The notes beneath the pieces are model-generated. The model saw nothing but the letters and a program-made list of their open reading frames with translations, was not told the origin of the DNA and ran no database searches. Position numbers and translations under genes: made by a program. From the NCBI RefSeq assembly GCF_036320965.1, contig NC_092238.1, positions 23,825,903 to 23,889,902 of the forward strand: DNA of 64,000 nucleotides, written 5' to 3'. Positions 1 through 13,900 of this stretch are shown here, piece by piece. The stretch is from Panulirus ornatus. Its lineage: Eukaryota; Arthropoda; Malacostraca; Decapoda; Palinuridae. Positions within the stretch are counted from its first letter, which is position 1, and every line of letters begins with the position of its first letter.

Positions 1-3000
1 GCCTTCATTATACAGCTTAATTGAATGTCATAAAGATTACCAAATAGTATTTTAACACTAGAATTGTTTTCAGCATTAAGAATACTCCTTATAATGAGTT
101 TTTAAGGAAATCTATTTTTCTGAGAAAAATAACAAAAATTGAAAAAGTTCAGGGTGTTTTTTAGCTCCAAAAATTTTATGTTTCAAATTTGAAAGAGAAG
201 ATTTTCAAAGACTACTCTATTTGAAATAATCATGAAAAATATATCACAATGTTCTTAAGTAACTAACTCATACTCAGTAAATATGATTTTTTTTTTTTTT
301 TTCTGTCTCCCGCGATTGCGAGGTAGCGCAAGGAAACAGACGAAAGAAATGGCCCAACCCACCCCCATACACATGTATATACATACATCCACACACGCAA
401 ATATACATACCTACACAGCTTTCCATGGTTTACCCCAGACGCTTCACATGCCCTGATTCAATCCACTGACAGCACGTCAACCCCGGTATACCACATCAAT
501 CCAATTCACTCTATTCCTTGCCCTCCTTTCACACTCCTGCATGTTCAGGCCTCGATCACACAAAATCTTTTTCACTCCATCTTTCCACCTCCAATTTGGT
601 CTCCCTCTTCTCCTCGTTCCCTCCACCTCCGACACATATATCCTCTTGGTCAATCTTTCCTCACTCATTCTCTCCATGTGCCCAAACCATTTCAAAACAC
701 CCTCTTCTGCTCTCTCAACCACCGTTTTTTTTATTTCCACACATCTCTCTTACCCTTACGTTACTTACTCGATCAAACCACCTCACACCACACATTGTCC
801 TCAAACATCTCATGTCCAGCACATCCATCCTCCTGCGCACAACTCTATCCATAGCCGACGCCTCGCAACCATACAACATTGTTGGAACCAGTATTCCTTC
901 AAACATGCCCATTTTTGCTTTCCGAGATAATGTTCTCGACTTCCACACATTCTTCAAGGCTAACAGGATTTTCGCCCCTTCCCCCAGCCTATGATCCACT
1001 TCCGCTTCCATGGTTCCATCCGCTGCCAGATCCACTACCAGATATCTAAAATCCTTTACTTCCTCCAGTTTTTCTCCATTCAAACTTACCTCCCAACTGA
1101 CTTGACCCTCAACCCTACTGTACCTAATTACCTTGCTCTTATTCACATTTACTCTTAACTTTCTTCTTTCACACACTTTACCAAACTCAGTCACCAGCTT
1201 CTGCAGTTTCTCACATGAATCAGCCACCAGCGCTGTATCATCAGCGAACAACAGACTCACTTCCCAAGCTCTCTCATCCACAACAGACTTCATACTTGCC
1301 CCTCTTTCCAAAACTCTTGCATTCACCTCCCTGACAACCACATCCATAAACAAATTAAACAACCATGTAGACATCACACACCCTTGCCGCAAACCTACAT
1401 ATGATGCAAAGTAGAAGATATTTTGAAATTGACTTTATTTAACAGCTTAATTGAATGTCCTAAAGACGGATGAACGATATTTTTAACACCAGATTTGTAT
1501 TCAGTCTGAAAAATACTTGTTATAATGAGTTTTCAAAGTAAATCTATTTTTCTAAGAAAAATGCTAAAAATTGAAGGTCATATAAGTTCAGGGTATATTT
1601 TGGTTCAAAAAACTTTTTGTTTCAAAATTGAAAGATGGAATATTCTAGTACTTCTATATTGAAATAATCATGGAAAATATATCATAATGTTCTCAGTTAC
1701 TGATACATACCCAGTAAATATGATGCAAAAGGAGGAGAAAATATTTTCAAATGGACTTCATTAAACAGCTTAATTGAATGTCATAAAGACTACAAAATGT
1801 TATTTTAACACCAGATGTGTATTCAGCATTAAAAATACTTCTTATATTGAGTTTTTAAAGGAAATCTTTTTTCTGAGAAAAATGCCAAAAATTGAAGGTA
1901 ATAGTCTAGGGTATTTTTAGCTCGAAAAACTTTTTGTTTCAAAATTGAATGAAAAGATATTGAAACACTTCCATACTTGAAATAATCATGGAAAATATAT
2001 CATAATGCTCTCAATTACTTATAAATACCTAGTAAATATGATGCAAAGGAGCAGAAAATATTTATAAATTGACTTCGTTTAACAGCTTAGTTGAATGTCA
2101 TAAAGATGACAAAACGATATTTTGACACCAGATTTGTGTTCAGCATAAAAATTACTTCTTATAATGAGTTTTCACAGGAAATCTATTATTCTGGGAAAAA
2201 TGCTAAAAACTGAATGTAATAGCTCAGGGTATTTTTTTGGCTTAAAGATCTTTTTGCTTCATGATTAAAAGATAGAATATTCAAACACTTCTGTACTTGA
2301 AATAATCATGGAAAATATATCATAATGCTCTCAGTTACCGATACATGCCCAGTAAATACAATGCAAAGAAGCAGAAAATATTTTGAAATTGATTTCGTTT
2401 AACAGCTTAATTGAATGTCAGAAAGGTGACTAAACGATATTTTAACACCAGATTTGTATGCAGCTTATAATGAGCTTTTAAATTAAATCTATTTTTCTGA
2501 GAGAGATGCTAAAAATTGAAGGTAATAGTACAGGGTATTTTTGGTTCAAAAAACCTTTTGTTTTAAAATTGAAAGATGAAATATTCTAACACTTCTATAC
2601 TTGAAATAATCATGGAAAATATATCATAATGTTCTCAGTTACCGATACATACCCAGTAAATATGATGCAAAAAGAGCTGAAAACATTTTGAAATGGACTT
2701 CATTAAACAGCTTAATTGAATGTCGTAAAGACTACAAAACGTTATTTTAACACCAGATGTGTATTCAGCATTAGAAATACTTCTTATATTGAGTTTTTAA
2801 AGGAAATCTATTTTTCTGAGAAAAATGCTAAAAATTGAAGGTAATAGTTCAGTGTATTTTTTGGCTTAAAAAACTTTTTGTTTCAAAATTGAAAGATAGA
2901 ATATTGAAACACTTCTTTACTTGAAATAATCTTGGAAAATATATCATAATCCTCTCAGCTACTGATACATACCCGGTAAATACGATTGGAAAGAGCAGAA

Positions 3001-3012
3001 ATTATTTTGAAA
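1..3012. repeat. HOR copy 1 (A-B-C-D-E-F), interrupted
   Basis: Monomer A begins at the window edge; B, C, D, E and F follow near 1438, 1740, 2065, 2391 and 2695. The A monomer is split by an RTE-1 insertion at 288-1398. Subtracting the insert and its duplicated target leaves about 1896 bp, matching the intact unit once a 14-bp gap in monomer E near 2463 is allowed for. Confidence 0.88.
288..1398 (-). mobile_element. RTE-1 LINE, 5'-truncated, short-3'UTR subfamily
   Basis: Minus-strand insertion in satellite monomer A. A T-run (288-302, the poly-A of the element) is followed by the 3' tail hairpin, the 3'UTR and the C-terminal half of the RT ORF. Flanking ATATGAT at 281-287 and 1399-1405 is the likely TSD. 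The reading frame runs 1392 to 715 (from GCVMSTWLFNLFMD through LLFADDTALVA) and then 740 to 477 in another frame. The shift lies at an expanded A-run in the Asn-Lys-Lys-Ser segment. It carries the Cys variant (KILCDRG) of the C-terminus. Confidence 0.92.
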
Positions 3013-5290
3013 TTGCCTTCATTATACAGCTTAATTGAATGTCATAAAGATTACCAAATAGTATTTTAACACTAGAATTGTTTTCAGCATTAAGAATACT
3101 CCTTATAATGAGTTTTTATGGAAATTCTTTTTTTCTGAGAAAAATACCAAAAATTGAAAAAGTTTAGATTATTTTTTAGCTCCAAAAATTTTTTGTTTCA
3201 AATTTGAAAGATAAGATAGTCAAAGACTTCTCTACTTGAAATAATCATGAAAAATATATCACAATGTTCTCAAGTCACCAACTCATACTCGGAAAATGTG
3301 ATGGAAAGTAGAAGATATTTTGAAATTGACTTTATTTAACAGCTTAATTGAATGTCCTAAAGACGGATGAACGATATTTTTAACACCAGATTTGTATTCA
3401 GTCTGAAAAATACTTGTTATAATGAGTTTTCAAAGTAAATCTATTTTTCTAAGAAAAATGCTAAAAATTGAAGGTCATGTAAGTTCAGGGTATATTTTGG
3501 TTCAAAAAACTTTTTGTTTCAAAATTGAAAGATGGAATATTTTAGTACTTCTATATTGAAATAATCATGGAAAATATATCATAATGTTCTCAGTTACTGA
3601 TACATACCCAGTAAATATGATGCAAAAAGATCTGAAAATATTTTGAAATGGACTTCATTAAACAGCTTAATTGAATGTCGTAAAGACTACTTAGAAAAGC
3701 AAATGGATTTGTATGTAGCATTTATGGATCTGGAGAAGGCATATGATAGAATTGATAGAGATGCTCTGTGGAAGATATTAAGAATATATGGTGTGGGAGG
3801 TAAGTTTTTAGAATCAGTGAAAAGTTTTTATCAAGGTTGTAGGCATGTGTACGTGTAGGAAGAGAGGAAAGTGATTGGTTCTCATTGAATGTAGGTTTGC
3901 GGCAGGTGTGTGTGATGTCTCCATGGTTGTTTAATTTGTTTATGGATGGGATTGTTAGGGAGGTGAATGCAAGAGTTTTGGAAAGAGGGGCAAGTATGAA
4001 GTCTGTTGTGGAGGAGAGAGCTTAGGAAGTGAGTCAGTTGTTGTTCGCTGATGATACAGCACTGGTGGCTGATTCATGTGAGAAACTGCAGAAGCTGGTG
4101 ACTGAGTTTGGTAAAGTGTGTGAAAGAAGAAAGTTAAGAGTAAATGTGAATTAGAGCAAGGTAATTAGGTACAGTAGGGTTGAGGGTCAAGTTAATTGGG
4201 AGGTAAGTTTGAATGGAGAAAAACTGGAGGAAGTAAAGTGTTTTAGATATCTGGGAGTGGATCTGGCAGCGGATGGAAACATGGAAGCGGAAGTGGATCA
4301 TAGGGTGGGGGAAGGGGCGAAAATCCTGTTAGCCTTGAAGAATGTGTGGAAGTCGAGAACATTATCTTGGAAAGCAAAAATGGGTATGTTTGAAGGAATA
4401 GTGGTTCCAGCAATGTTGTATGGTTGCGAGGCGTGGGCTATGGATAGAGTTGTGCGCTGGAGGATGGATGTGCTCGAAATGAGATGTTTGAGGACAATGT
4501 GTGGTGTGAGGTGGTTTGATCGAGTAAGTAATGTAAGGGTAAGAGAGATGTGTGGAAATAAAAAGAGCGTGGTTGAGAGAGCAGAAGATGGTGTTTTGAA
4601 ATGGTTTGGTCACATGGAGAGAATGAGTGAGGAAAGATTGACCAAGAGGATATATGTGTCGGAGGTGGAGGGAACGAGGAGAAGTGGCAGACCAAATTGG
4701 AGGTGGAAAGATGGAGTGAAAAAGATTTTGTGTGATCGGGGCCTGAACATGCAGGAGGGTGAAAGGAGGGCAAGGAATAGAGTGAATTGGATTGATGTGG
4801 TATACCGGGGTTGACGTGCTGTCAGTGGATTGAATCAGGGCATGTGAAGCGTCTGGGGTAAACCATGGAAAGCTGTGTAGGTATGTATATTTGCGTGTGT
4901 GAACGTATGTATATAGATGTATATGGGGGTCGGTTGGGCCGTTTCTTTCGTCTGTTTCCTTGTGCTACCTTGCAAACGCGCGAAACAGCGGCAAAAAAAA
5001 AAAAAAGAGCCTACAAAACGTTATTTTAACACCAGATGTGTATTCATCCTTTAAAATACTTCTTATATAGAGTTTTTAAAGGAAATCTATTTTTCTGAGA
5101 AAAATGCTAAAAATTGAAGGTAATAGTTCAGTGTATTTTTTGGCTTAAAAAACTTTTTGTTTCAAAATTGAAAGATAGAATATTGAAATACTTCCATACT
5201 TGAAATAATCATGGAAAATATATCATAATCCTCTCAGCTACTAATACATACCCGGTAAATACGATTGGAAAGAGCAGAAATTATTTTGAA
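3013..5290. repeat. HOR copy 2, shortened to A-B-F, interrupted
   Basis: A starts at 3013 and B near 3330, but the next monomer (near 3650) carries the F signature CGTAAAGACTAC instead of C. Removing the RTE-1 insertion at 3691-5010 leaves about 960 bp, three monomers. C, D and E are therefore missing, as expected from unequal exchange between B and E/F monomers. The B monomer's end (ATGATGCAAAAAGATCTG) resembles the end of E, which suggests the joint. Confidence 0.8.
3691..5010 (+). mobile_element. RTE-1 LINE, 5'-truncated, pseudogenised
   Basis: Plus-strand copy in an F-type satellite monomer, from RT motif A (VAFMDLEKAYDRIDR, about 3713) to a poly-A near 4993-5006. ORF defects: a frameshift near 3845, a TAG in the RAWEVSQ segment near 4023 and a TAG in the NVNKSK segment near 4152. 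The last 201 codons (4209-4814) are open. CTAC flanks both sides (3687-3690 and 5011-5014) but the 3' junction has extra bases, so the TSD is imperfect. Cys variant and short 3'UTR. Confidence 0.92.
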
Positions 5291-7202
5291 ATTGCCTTCA
5301 TTATACAGCTTAATTGAATGTCATAAAGATTAACAAATAGTATTTTAACACTAGAATTGTTTTCAGCATTAAGAATACTCTTTATAATGAGTTTTTAAGG
5401 AAATGTATTTTTCTGAGAAAAATACCAAGAATTGAAAAAGTTCAGGGTATTTTTTAGCTCCAAAAATTTTTTGTTTCAAATTTGAAAGATAAGATATTCA
5501 AAGACTTCTCTACTTGAAATAATCATGAAAAATATATCACAATGTTCTTAAGTCACCAACTGATACTCAGTAAATATGATGGAAAGTAGAAGATATTTTG
5601 AAATTGACTTTATTTAACAGCTTAATTGAATGTCCTAAAGACGGATGAACGATATTTTTAACACCAGATTTGTATTCAGTCTGAAAAATACTTCTTATAA
5701 TGAGTTTTCAAAGTAAATCTATTTTTCTAAGAAAAATGCTAAAAGTTGAAGGTCATATAGTTAAGGGTATATTTTGGTTCAAAAAACTTTTGTTTTAAAA
5801 TTGAAAGATGGAATATTCTAGTACTTCTATATTGAAATAATCATGGAAAATATATCATAATGTTCTCAGTTACTGATACATACCCAGTAAATATGATGCC
5901 AAAAGAGCAGAAAATATTTTGAAATGGACTTCATTAAACATCTTAATTGAATGTCATAAAGACTATAAAATGATATTTTAACACCAGATGTATATTCAGC
6001 ATTATAAATACTTATTATATTGAGTTTTTAAAGGAAATCTATTTTTCTGAGAAAAATGCCAAAAATTGAAGGTAATAGTTCAGGGTATTTTTTAGCTCGA
6101 AAAACTTTTTGTTTCAAAATTGAATGATAAGATATTGAAACACTTCCATACTTGAAATAATCATGGAAAATATATCATAATGCTCTCAATTACTTATAGA
6201 AACCTAGTAAATATGATGCAAAGGAGCAGAAGATATTTATAAATTGACTTCGTTTAACAGCTTAGTTGAATGTCATGAAGATGACAAAACGATATTTTGA
6301 CACCAGATTTGTGTTCAGCATAAAAAAATACTTCTTATAATGAGTTTTGAAAGGAAATCTATTTTCCTGAGAAAAATGGTGAAAATTGAATGTAATAGCT
6401 CAGGGTATTTTTTTGGCTTAAAAATCTTTTTGCTTCATGATTAAAAGATAGAATATTCAAACACTTCTGTACTTGAAATAATCATGGAAAATATATCATA
6501 ATGCTCTCAGTTACCGATACATGCCCAGTAAATACGATGCAAAGAAGCAGAAAATATTTTGAAATTGATTTCATTTAACAGCTTAATTGAATGTCAGAAA
6601 GATGACTAAACGATATTTTAACACCAGATTTGTATGCAGCATGAAAAATGCTTCTTATAATGAGCTTTTAAACTAAATCTATTTTTCTGAGAGAGATGCT
6701 AAAAATTGAAGGTAATAGTACAGGGTATTTTTGGTTCAAAAAACCTTTTGTTTCAAAATTGAAAGATGGAATATTCTGACACTTCTATACTTTAAATAAT
6801 CATGGAAAATATATCATAATGTTCTCAGTTACTGATACATACCCAGTAAATATGATGCAAAAAGAGCAGAAAATATTTTGAAATGGACTTCATTAAACAG
6901 CTTAATTGAATGTCGTAAAGACTACAAAACGTTATTTTAACACCAGATGTGTATTCAGCATTAAAAATACTAATTATATTGAGTTTTTAAAGGAAATTTA
7001 TTTTTTTGAGAAAAATGCCAAAAATTGAAGGTAATAGTTCAGTGTATTTTTTGGCTTAAAAAACTTTTTGTTTCAAAATTGAAAGATAGAATATTGAAAC
7101 ACTTCTATACTTGAAATAATCATGGAAAATATATCATAATCCTCTCAGCTACTGATACATACCCGGTAAATACGATTGGAAAGAGCAGAAATTATTTTGA
7201 AA
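5291..7202. repeat. HOR copy 3, intact reference unit
   Basis: Six monomers A-F in order with no insertion, 1912 bp marker to marker. This is the cleanest unit in the array and the best reference. Monomer A contains the perfect palindrome TTTCAAATTTGAAA; the other types carry the imperfect form TTTCAAAATTGAAA at the same place. Confidence 0.92.
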
Positions 7203-9003
7203 TTGCCTTCATTATACAGCATAATTGAATGTCATAAAGATTACCTAATAGTATTTTAACACTAGAATTGTTTTCAGCATTAAGAATACTCCTTATAATG
7301 AGTTTTTAAGGAAATGTATTTTTCTGAGAAAAACACCAAAAATTGAAAAAGTTCAGGGTATTTTTTAGCTCCAAAACTTTTTTGTTTCATATTTGAAAGA
7401 TAAGATATTCAAAGACTTCTCTACTTGAAATAATCATGAAAAATATATCACAATGTTCTTAAGTCACCAACTCATACTCAGTAAATATGATGGAAAGTAG
7501 AAGATATTTTGAAATTGACTTTATTTAACAGCTTAAATGAATGTCCTAAAGACGGATGAACGATATTTTTAACACCAGACTTTTATTCAGTGTGAAAAAT
7601 ACTTCTTATAATGAGTTTTCAAAGTAAATCTATTTTTCTAAGAAAAATGCTAAAAATTGAAGGTCATAAAGTTCAGGGTATATTTTGGTTCAAAAAACTT
7701 TTTGTTTTAAAATTGAAAGATGGAATATTCTAGTACTTCTATATTGAAATAATCATGGAAAATATATCATAATGTTCTCAGTTACCGATACATACCCAGT
7801 AAATATGATGCAAAAAGAGCTGAAAATATTTTGAAATGGACTTCATTAAACATCTTAATTGAATGTCATAAAGACTACAAAATGATATTTTAACACCAGA
7901 TGTGAATTCAGCATTATAAATACTTCTTATATTAAGTTGAAACACTTCCATACTTGAAATAATCATGGAAAATATATCATAATGCTCTCAATTACATATA
8001 GATACCTAGTAAATATGATGCAAAGGAGCAGAAAATATTTATAAATTGACTTCGTTTTAACAGCTTAGTTGAATGTCATAAAGATGACAAAACGATATTT
8101 TGACACCAGATTTGTGTTCAGCATGAAAAATACTTCTTATGATAAGTTTTCAAAGGAAATCTATTTTTCTGAGAAAAATGATAAAAATTTAATGTAATAG
8201 GTCAGGGTATTTTTTTGGCTTAAAAATCTTTTTGCTTCATAATTAATAGATAGAATATTGAAACACTTCTGTACTTGAAATAATCATGGAAAATATATCA
8301 TAATGCTCTTAGTTACCGATACATGCCCAGTAATTACGATGCAAAGAAGCAGAAAATATTTTGAAATTGATTTCGTTTAACAGCTTAATTGAATGTCAGA
8401 AAGATGACTAAACGATATTTTAACACCAGATTTGTATGCAGCATGGAAAATGCTTCTTATAATGAGCTTTTAAATTAAATCTATTTTTCTGAAAGAGATG
8501 CTAAAAGTTGAAGGTAATAGTACAGGGTATTTTTGGTTCAAAAAACCTTTTGTTTTAAAATTGAAAGATGGAATATTCTAACACTTCTATAATTGAAATA
8601 ATCATGGAAAATATATCATAATGTTCTTAGTTACCGATAAATACCCAGTAAGTATGATGCAAAAAGAGCGGAAAATATTTTGAAATTGACTTCATTAAAC
8701 AGCTTAATTGAATGTCGTAAAGACTACAAAACGTTATTTTAGCACCAGATGTGTATTCAGCATTAGAAATACTTCTTATATTGAGTTTTTAAAGGAAATC
8801 TATTTTTCTGAGAAAAATGCTAAAAACTGAAGGTAATAGTTCAGTGTATTTTTTGGCTTAAAAAACTTTTTGTTTCAAAATTGAAAGATAGAATATTGAA
8901 GCACTTCTATATTTGAAATACTCATGGAAAATATATCATAATCCTCTCAGCTACTGATACATACCCGGTAAATACGATTGGAAAGAGCAGAAATTATTTT
9001 GAA
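7203..9003. repeat. HOR copy 4, with deletion in monomer C
   Basis: A-F order is kept but the unit is 1801 bp. Most of the shortfall is one internal deletion of about 110 bp in monomer C near 7935, where the ATATTAAGTT block runs straight into GAAACACTTCC. Confidence 0.88.
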
Positions 9004-10909
9004 ATTGCCTTCATTATACAGCTTAATTGAATATCATAAAGATTACCAAATAGTATTTTAACACTAGAATTGTTTTCAGCATTAAGAATACTCCTTATAA
9101 TGAGTTTTTAAGGAAATGTATTTTTCTGAGAAAAATACCAAAAATTGAAATAGTTCAGGGTATTTTTTAGCTCCAAAAATTTTATGTTTCAAATTTGAAA
9201 GATAAGATATTCAAAGACTTCTGTACTTGAAATAATCATGAAAAATATATCACAATGTTCTTAAGTCACCAACTGATACTCAGTAAATATGATGGAAAGT
9301 AGAAGAAATTTTGAAATTGACTTTATTTAACAGCTTAATTGAATGTCCTAAAGACGGATGAACGATATTTTTAACACCAGATTTGTATTCAGTCTGAAAA
9401 ATACTTCTTATAATGAGTTTTCAAAGTAAATCTATTTTTCTAAGATGAATGCTAAAAATTGAAGGTTATATAGTTCAGGGTATATTTTGGTTCAAAAAAC
9501 TTTTTGTTTCAAAATTGAAAGATGGAATATTCTAGTACTTCTATATTGAAATAATCATGGAAAATATATCATAATGTTCTCAGTTACTGATACATACCCA
9601 GTAAATATGATGCAAAAAGAGCAGAAAATATTTTGAAATGTACTTCGTTAAACATCTTAATTGAATGTCATAAAGACTACAAAATGATATTTTAACACCA
9701 GATGTGTATTCAGCATTAGAAATACTTCTTATATTGAGTTTTTAAAGGAAATCTATTTTTGTGAGAAAAATGCCAAAAATTGAAGGTAATAGTTCAGGGT
9801 ATTTTTTGCTCGAAAAACTTTTTGTTTCAAAATTGAATGAAAAGATATTGAAACACTTCCATACTTGAAATAATCATGGAAAATATATCATAATGCTCTC
9901 AATTACATATAGATACCTAGTAAATATGATGCAAAGGAGCAGAAAATATTTATAAATTGACTTCGTTTAACAGCTTAGTTGAATGTTATAAAGATGACAA
10001 AACGATATTTTGATGCCAGATTTGTGTTCAGCATAAAACATTCTTATAATGAGTTTTCAAAGGAAATCTATTTTTCTGAGAAAAATGGTAAAAATTGAAT
10101 GTAATAGCTCAGGGTATTTTTTTGGCTTAAAAATCTTTTTGCTTCATGATTAAAAGATAGAATATTCAAACACTTCTGTACTTGAAATAATCATGGAAAA
10201 TATATCATAATGCTCTCAGTTACCGATACATGCCCAGTAAATACGATGCAAAGAAGCAGAAAATATTTTGAAATTGATTTCGTTTAACAGCTTAATTGAA
10301 TGTCAGAAAGATGACTAAACGATATTTTAACACCAGATTTGTATGCAGCATGAAAAATGCTTCTTATAATGAGCTTTTAAATTAAATCTATTTTTCTGAG
10401 AGAGATGCTAAAAACTGAAGGTAATAGTACAGGGTATTTTTGGTTCAAAAAACCTTTTGTTTCAAAATTGAAAGATGGAATATTCTAACACTTCTATGCT
10501 TGAAATAATCATGGAAAATATATCATAATGTTCTCAGTTACCGATACATACCCAGTAAATATGATGCAAAAAGAGCGGAAAATATTTTGAAATGGACTTC
10601 ATTAAACAGCTTAATTGAATGTCGTAAAGACTACAAAACGTTATTTTAACACCAGATGTGTATTCAGCATTAGAAATACTTCTTATATTGAGTTTTTAAA
10701 GGAAATCTATTTTTCTGAGAAAAATGCTAAAAATTGAAGGTAATAGTTCAGTGTATTTTTTGGCTTAAAAAACTTTTTGTTTCAAAGTTGAAGGATAGAA
10801 TATTGAAACACTTCTATACTTGAAATACTCATGGAAAATATATCATAATCCTCTCTGCTACTGATACATACCTGGTAAATTCGATTGGAGAGAGCAGAAA
10901 AAATTTGAA
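9004..10909. repeat. HOR copy 5
   Basis: A-F in order, about 1906 bp, no insertion. The last regular unit before the array decays. Confidence 0.9.
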
Positions 10910-13900
10910 ATTGCCTTCATTATACAGCTTAATTGAATGTCATAAAGATTACAAAACAATATTTTAACACCAGATTTGTGTTCAGCATTTAAAATGCTTT
11001 GTATAATGAGTTTTTAAAGGAAAAGGTAAAAATTGAAGGTTATAGTTCAAGATATTTTTAATTGGGCTTAAAAAACTTTTTTTCTCAAAATTGAAAGATG
11101 ATTTGTTGCAAAACTTTTGTACTTGAAATAATCATGGGAAATATATTAAAATGCTCTCAGTTCCCGTTACATACGCAGGAAATACGATGCAAAGGAGCAG
11201 AAAATATTTTGAAATTAACTTCATTTAACAGGTTAATTGAATGTCATAAAGATGACCAAACGATATTTTAACACCAGATTTGTATTCAGCATGAAAAGTA
11301 TTTCTTATAATGATTTTTTAAAGGCAATGTATATTCTGAAAAAAATACAAAACTTGAAGTTAATAGTTCATGGTATTTTTTAGCTCCAAAAACTTTTTGT
11401 TTCAAATTTGAAAGATAAGATATTCAGACACGTCTATACTTGAAATAATCATGGAAAATATATCATAATGCTCTTAGTCACCGATACATACTACAATGCA
11501 AAGGAGTGGAAGGTATTTTGAAATTGATTTCATTTAACAGTTTAATTGAATGTCATAAAGAGGACTAAATGATATTGTAACACCAAATTTGTATTCAGTG
11601 CATAAAATAATTCTTATAATGAATTTTTAAAGGAAATCTATTTTTCTGAGAAAAATGCCAAAAATTGAAAGTTCAGGGTATGTTTTAGCTCAAAAAATTT
11701 TTGTTTCAAATTTGAAAGATAAGATATTCAGTGACTTCTCTACTTGAAACAATCATGAAAAATATATCACAATGCTCTTAGTCACTGACTCATACTCAGT
11801 AAATACGACTCAAAGTAGAAGATATTTTGAAATTGACTTCATTTAACAGCTTGATTGAATGTCATAAAGACAGATAAACAATATTTCAACACCAGATATG
11901 TATTCAGTATGAAAAATACTTCTTATAATGAGTTTTCAAAAGAAATCTATTTTTCTCGTTCAAAAAACTTTTGGTTTCAAAATTGGAAGATGGAATATTC
12001 TAACACTTCTATACTTGAAATAATCATGGAAAATATGTCATAATGTTCTCAGTTACCGATACATACCCAGTAAATATGATGCAGAAAGAGTGGAAAATAT
12101 TTTGAAATGGACCTCATTAAACAGCTTAATTGAATGTCATAAAGACTGGAAAATGGTATTTTAACACCAGATGCGTATTCAGCATTAATAATTCCTCTTA
12201 TATTGAGTATATATTGGATTTGTATGTAGCATTTATGGATCTGGAGAAGGCATATGATAGAGTTGATAGAGATGCTCTGTGGAAGGTATTAAGAATATAT
12301 GGTGTGGGAGGCAAGTTGTTAGAAGCAGTGAAAAGTTTTTATCGAGGATGTAAGGCATGTGTACGTGTAGGAAGAGAGAAAAGTGATTGGTTCTCAGTGA
12401 ATGTAGGTTTGTGGCAGAGGTGTGTGATGTCTCCATGGTTGTTTAATTTGTTTATGGATGGGATTGTTAGGGAGGTGAATGCAAGAGTTTTGGAAAGAGG
12501 GGCAAGTATGAAGTCTGTTGTGGATGAGAGAGCTTGGGAAGTGAGTCAGTTGTTGTTCGCTGATGATACAGCGCTGGTGGCTGATTCATGTGAGAAACTG
12601 CAGAAGCTGGTGACTGAGTTTGGTAAAGTGTGTGGAAGAAGAAAGTTAAGAGTAAATGTGAATAAGAGCAAGGTTATTAGGTACAGTAGGGTTGAGGGTC
12701 AAGTCAATTGGGGGGTAAGTTTGAATGGAGAAAAACTGGAGGAAGTAAAGTGTTTTAGATATCTGGGAGTGGATCTGGCAGCGGATGGAACCATGGAAGC
12801 GGAAGTGGATCATTGGGTGGGGGAGGGGGCGAAAATTCTGGGAGCCTTGAAGAATGTGTGGAAGTCGAGAACATTATCTCGGAAAGCAAAAATGGGTATG
12901 TTTGAAGGAATAGTGGTTCCAACAATATTGTACAGTTGCGAGGCGTGGACTATGGATAGAGTTGTGCGCAGGAGGGTGGATGTGCTGGAAATGAGATGTT
13001 TGAGGACAATGTGTGGTGTGAGGTGGTTTGATCGAGTAAGTAACATAAGGGTAAGAGAGATGTGTGGAAATAAAAAAGAGTGTGGTTGAGAGAGCAGAAG
13101 AGGGTGTTTTGAAATGGTTTGGGCACATGGAGAGAATGAGTGAGGAAAGATTGACCAAGAGGATATATGTGTCGGAGGTGGAGGGAACGAGGAGAAGTGG
13201 CAGACCAAATTGGAGGTGGAAAGATGGAGTGAAAAAGATTTTGTGTGATCGGGGCCTGAACATGCAGGAGGGTGAAAGGAGGGCAAGGAATAGAGTGAAT
13301 TGGATCGATGTGGTATACCGGGGTTGACATGCTGTCAGTGGATTGAATCAGGGCATGTGAAGCGTCAGGGGTAAACCATGGAAAGCTGTGTAGGTATGTA
13401 TATTTGTATGTGTGGATGTATGTATATACATGTGTATGGATGTGGGTTGGGCCATTTCTTTCATCTGTTTCCTTGTGCTACCTCGCAAACGCGGGAGACA
13501 GCGGCAAAAAAAAAAAAAAAATATTGAGTTTTTAAAGGAAATCTATTTTTCTGAGAAAAATGCTAAAAATTTAAGGTAATATTAATAGTTGGTATTTTTT
13601 CACTCAAAAACTTTTTGTTTCAAAATTGAAAGATAGAATATTGAAACACCTCTTTACTTGAAATAATCATGGAATATATATCATAATCCTCTCAGCTACT
13701 GGTACATACCCAGTAAATTCAATTGGAAACAGCAGAAATTATTTTGAAATTGCCTTCAATATACAGCTTAATTGAATGTCATAAAGATTACAAAACAATA
13801 TTTTAACACCAGATTTGTATTGAGCATTAAAAATACTTTTTATAATGAGTTTTTAAACGAAATCTATTTTTCTGAGAAAGATGCTACAAATTGAAGGTAA

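Noticed and set aside
518..994. Long Ser/His/Thr-rich ORFs opposite the RTE-1 coding strand (also near 12810-13330, 17458-17998, 36244-37023, 56029-56493, 58939-59415)
   Set aside because: They are antisense shadows of the LINE RT C-terminus, recurring with every copy and keeping the same composition only because the sense frame is conserved.
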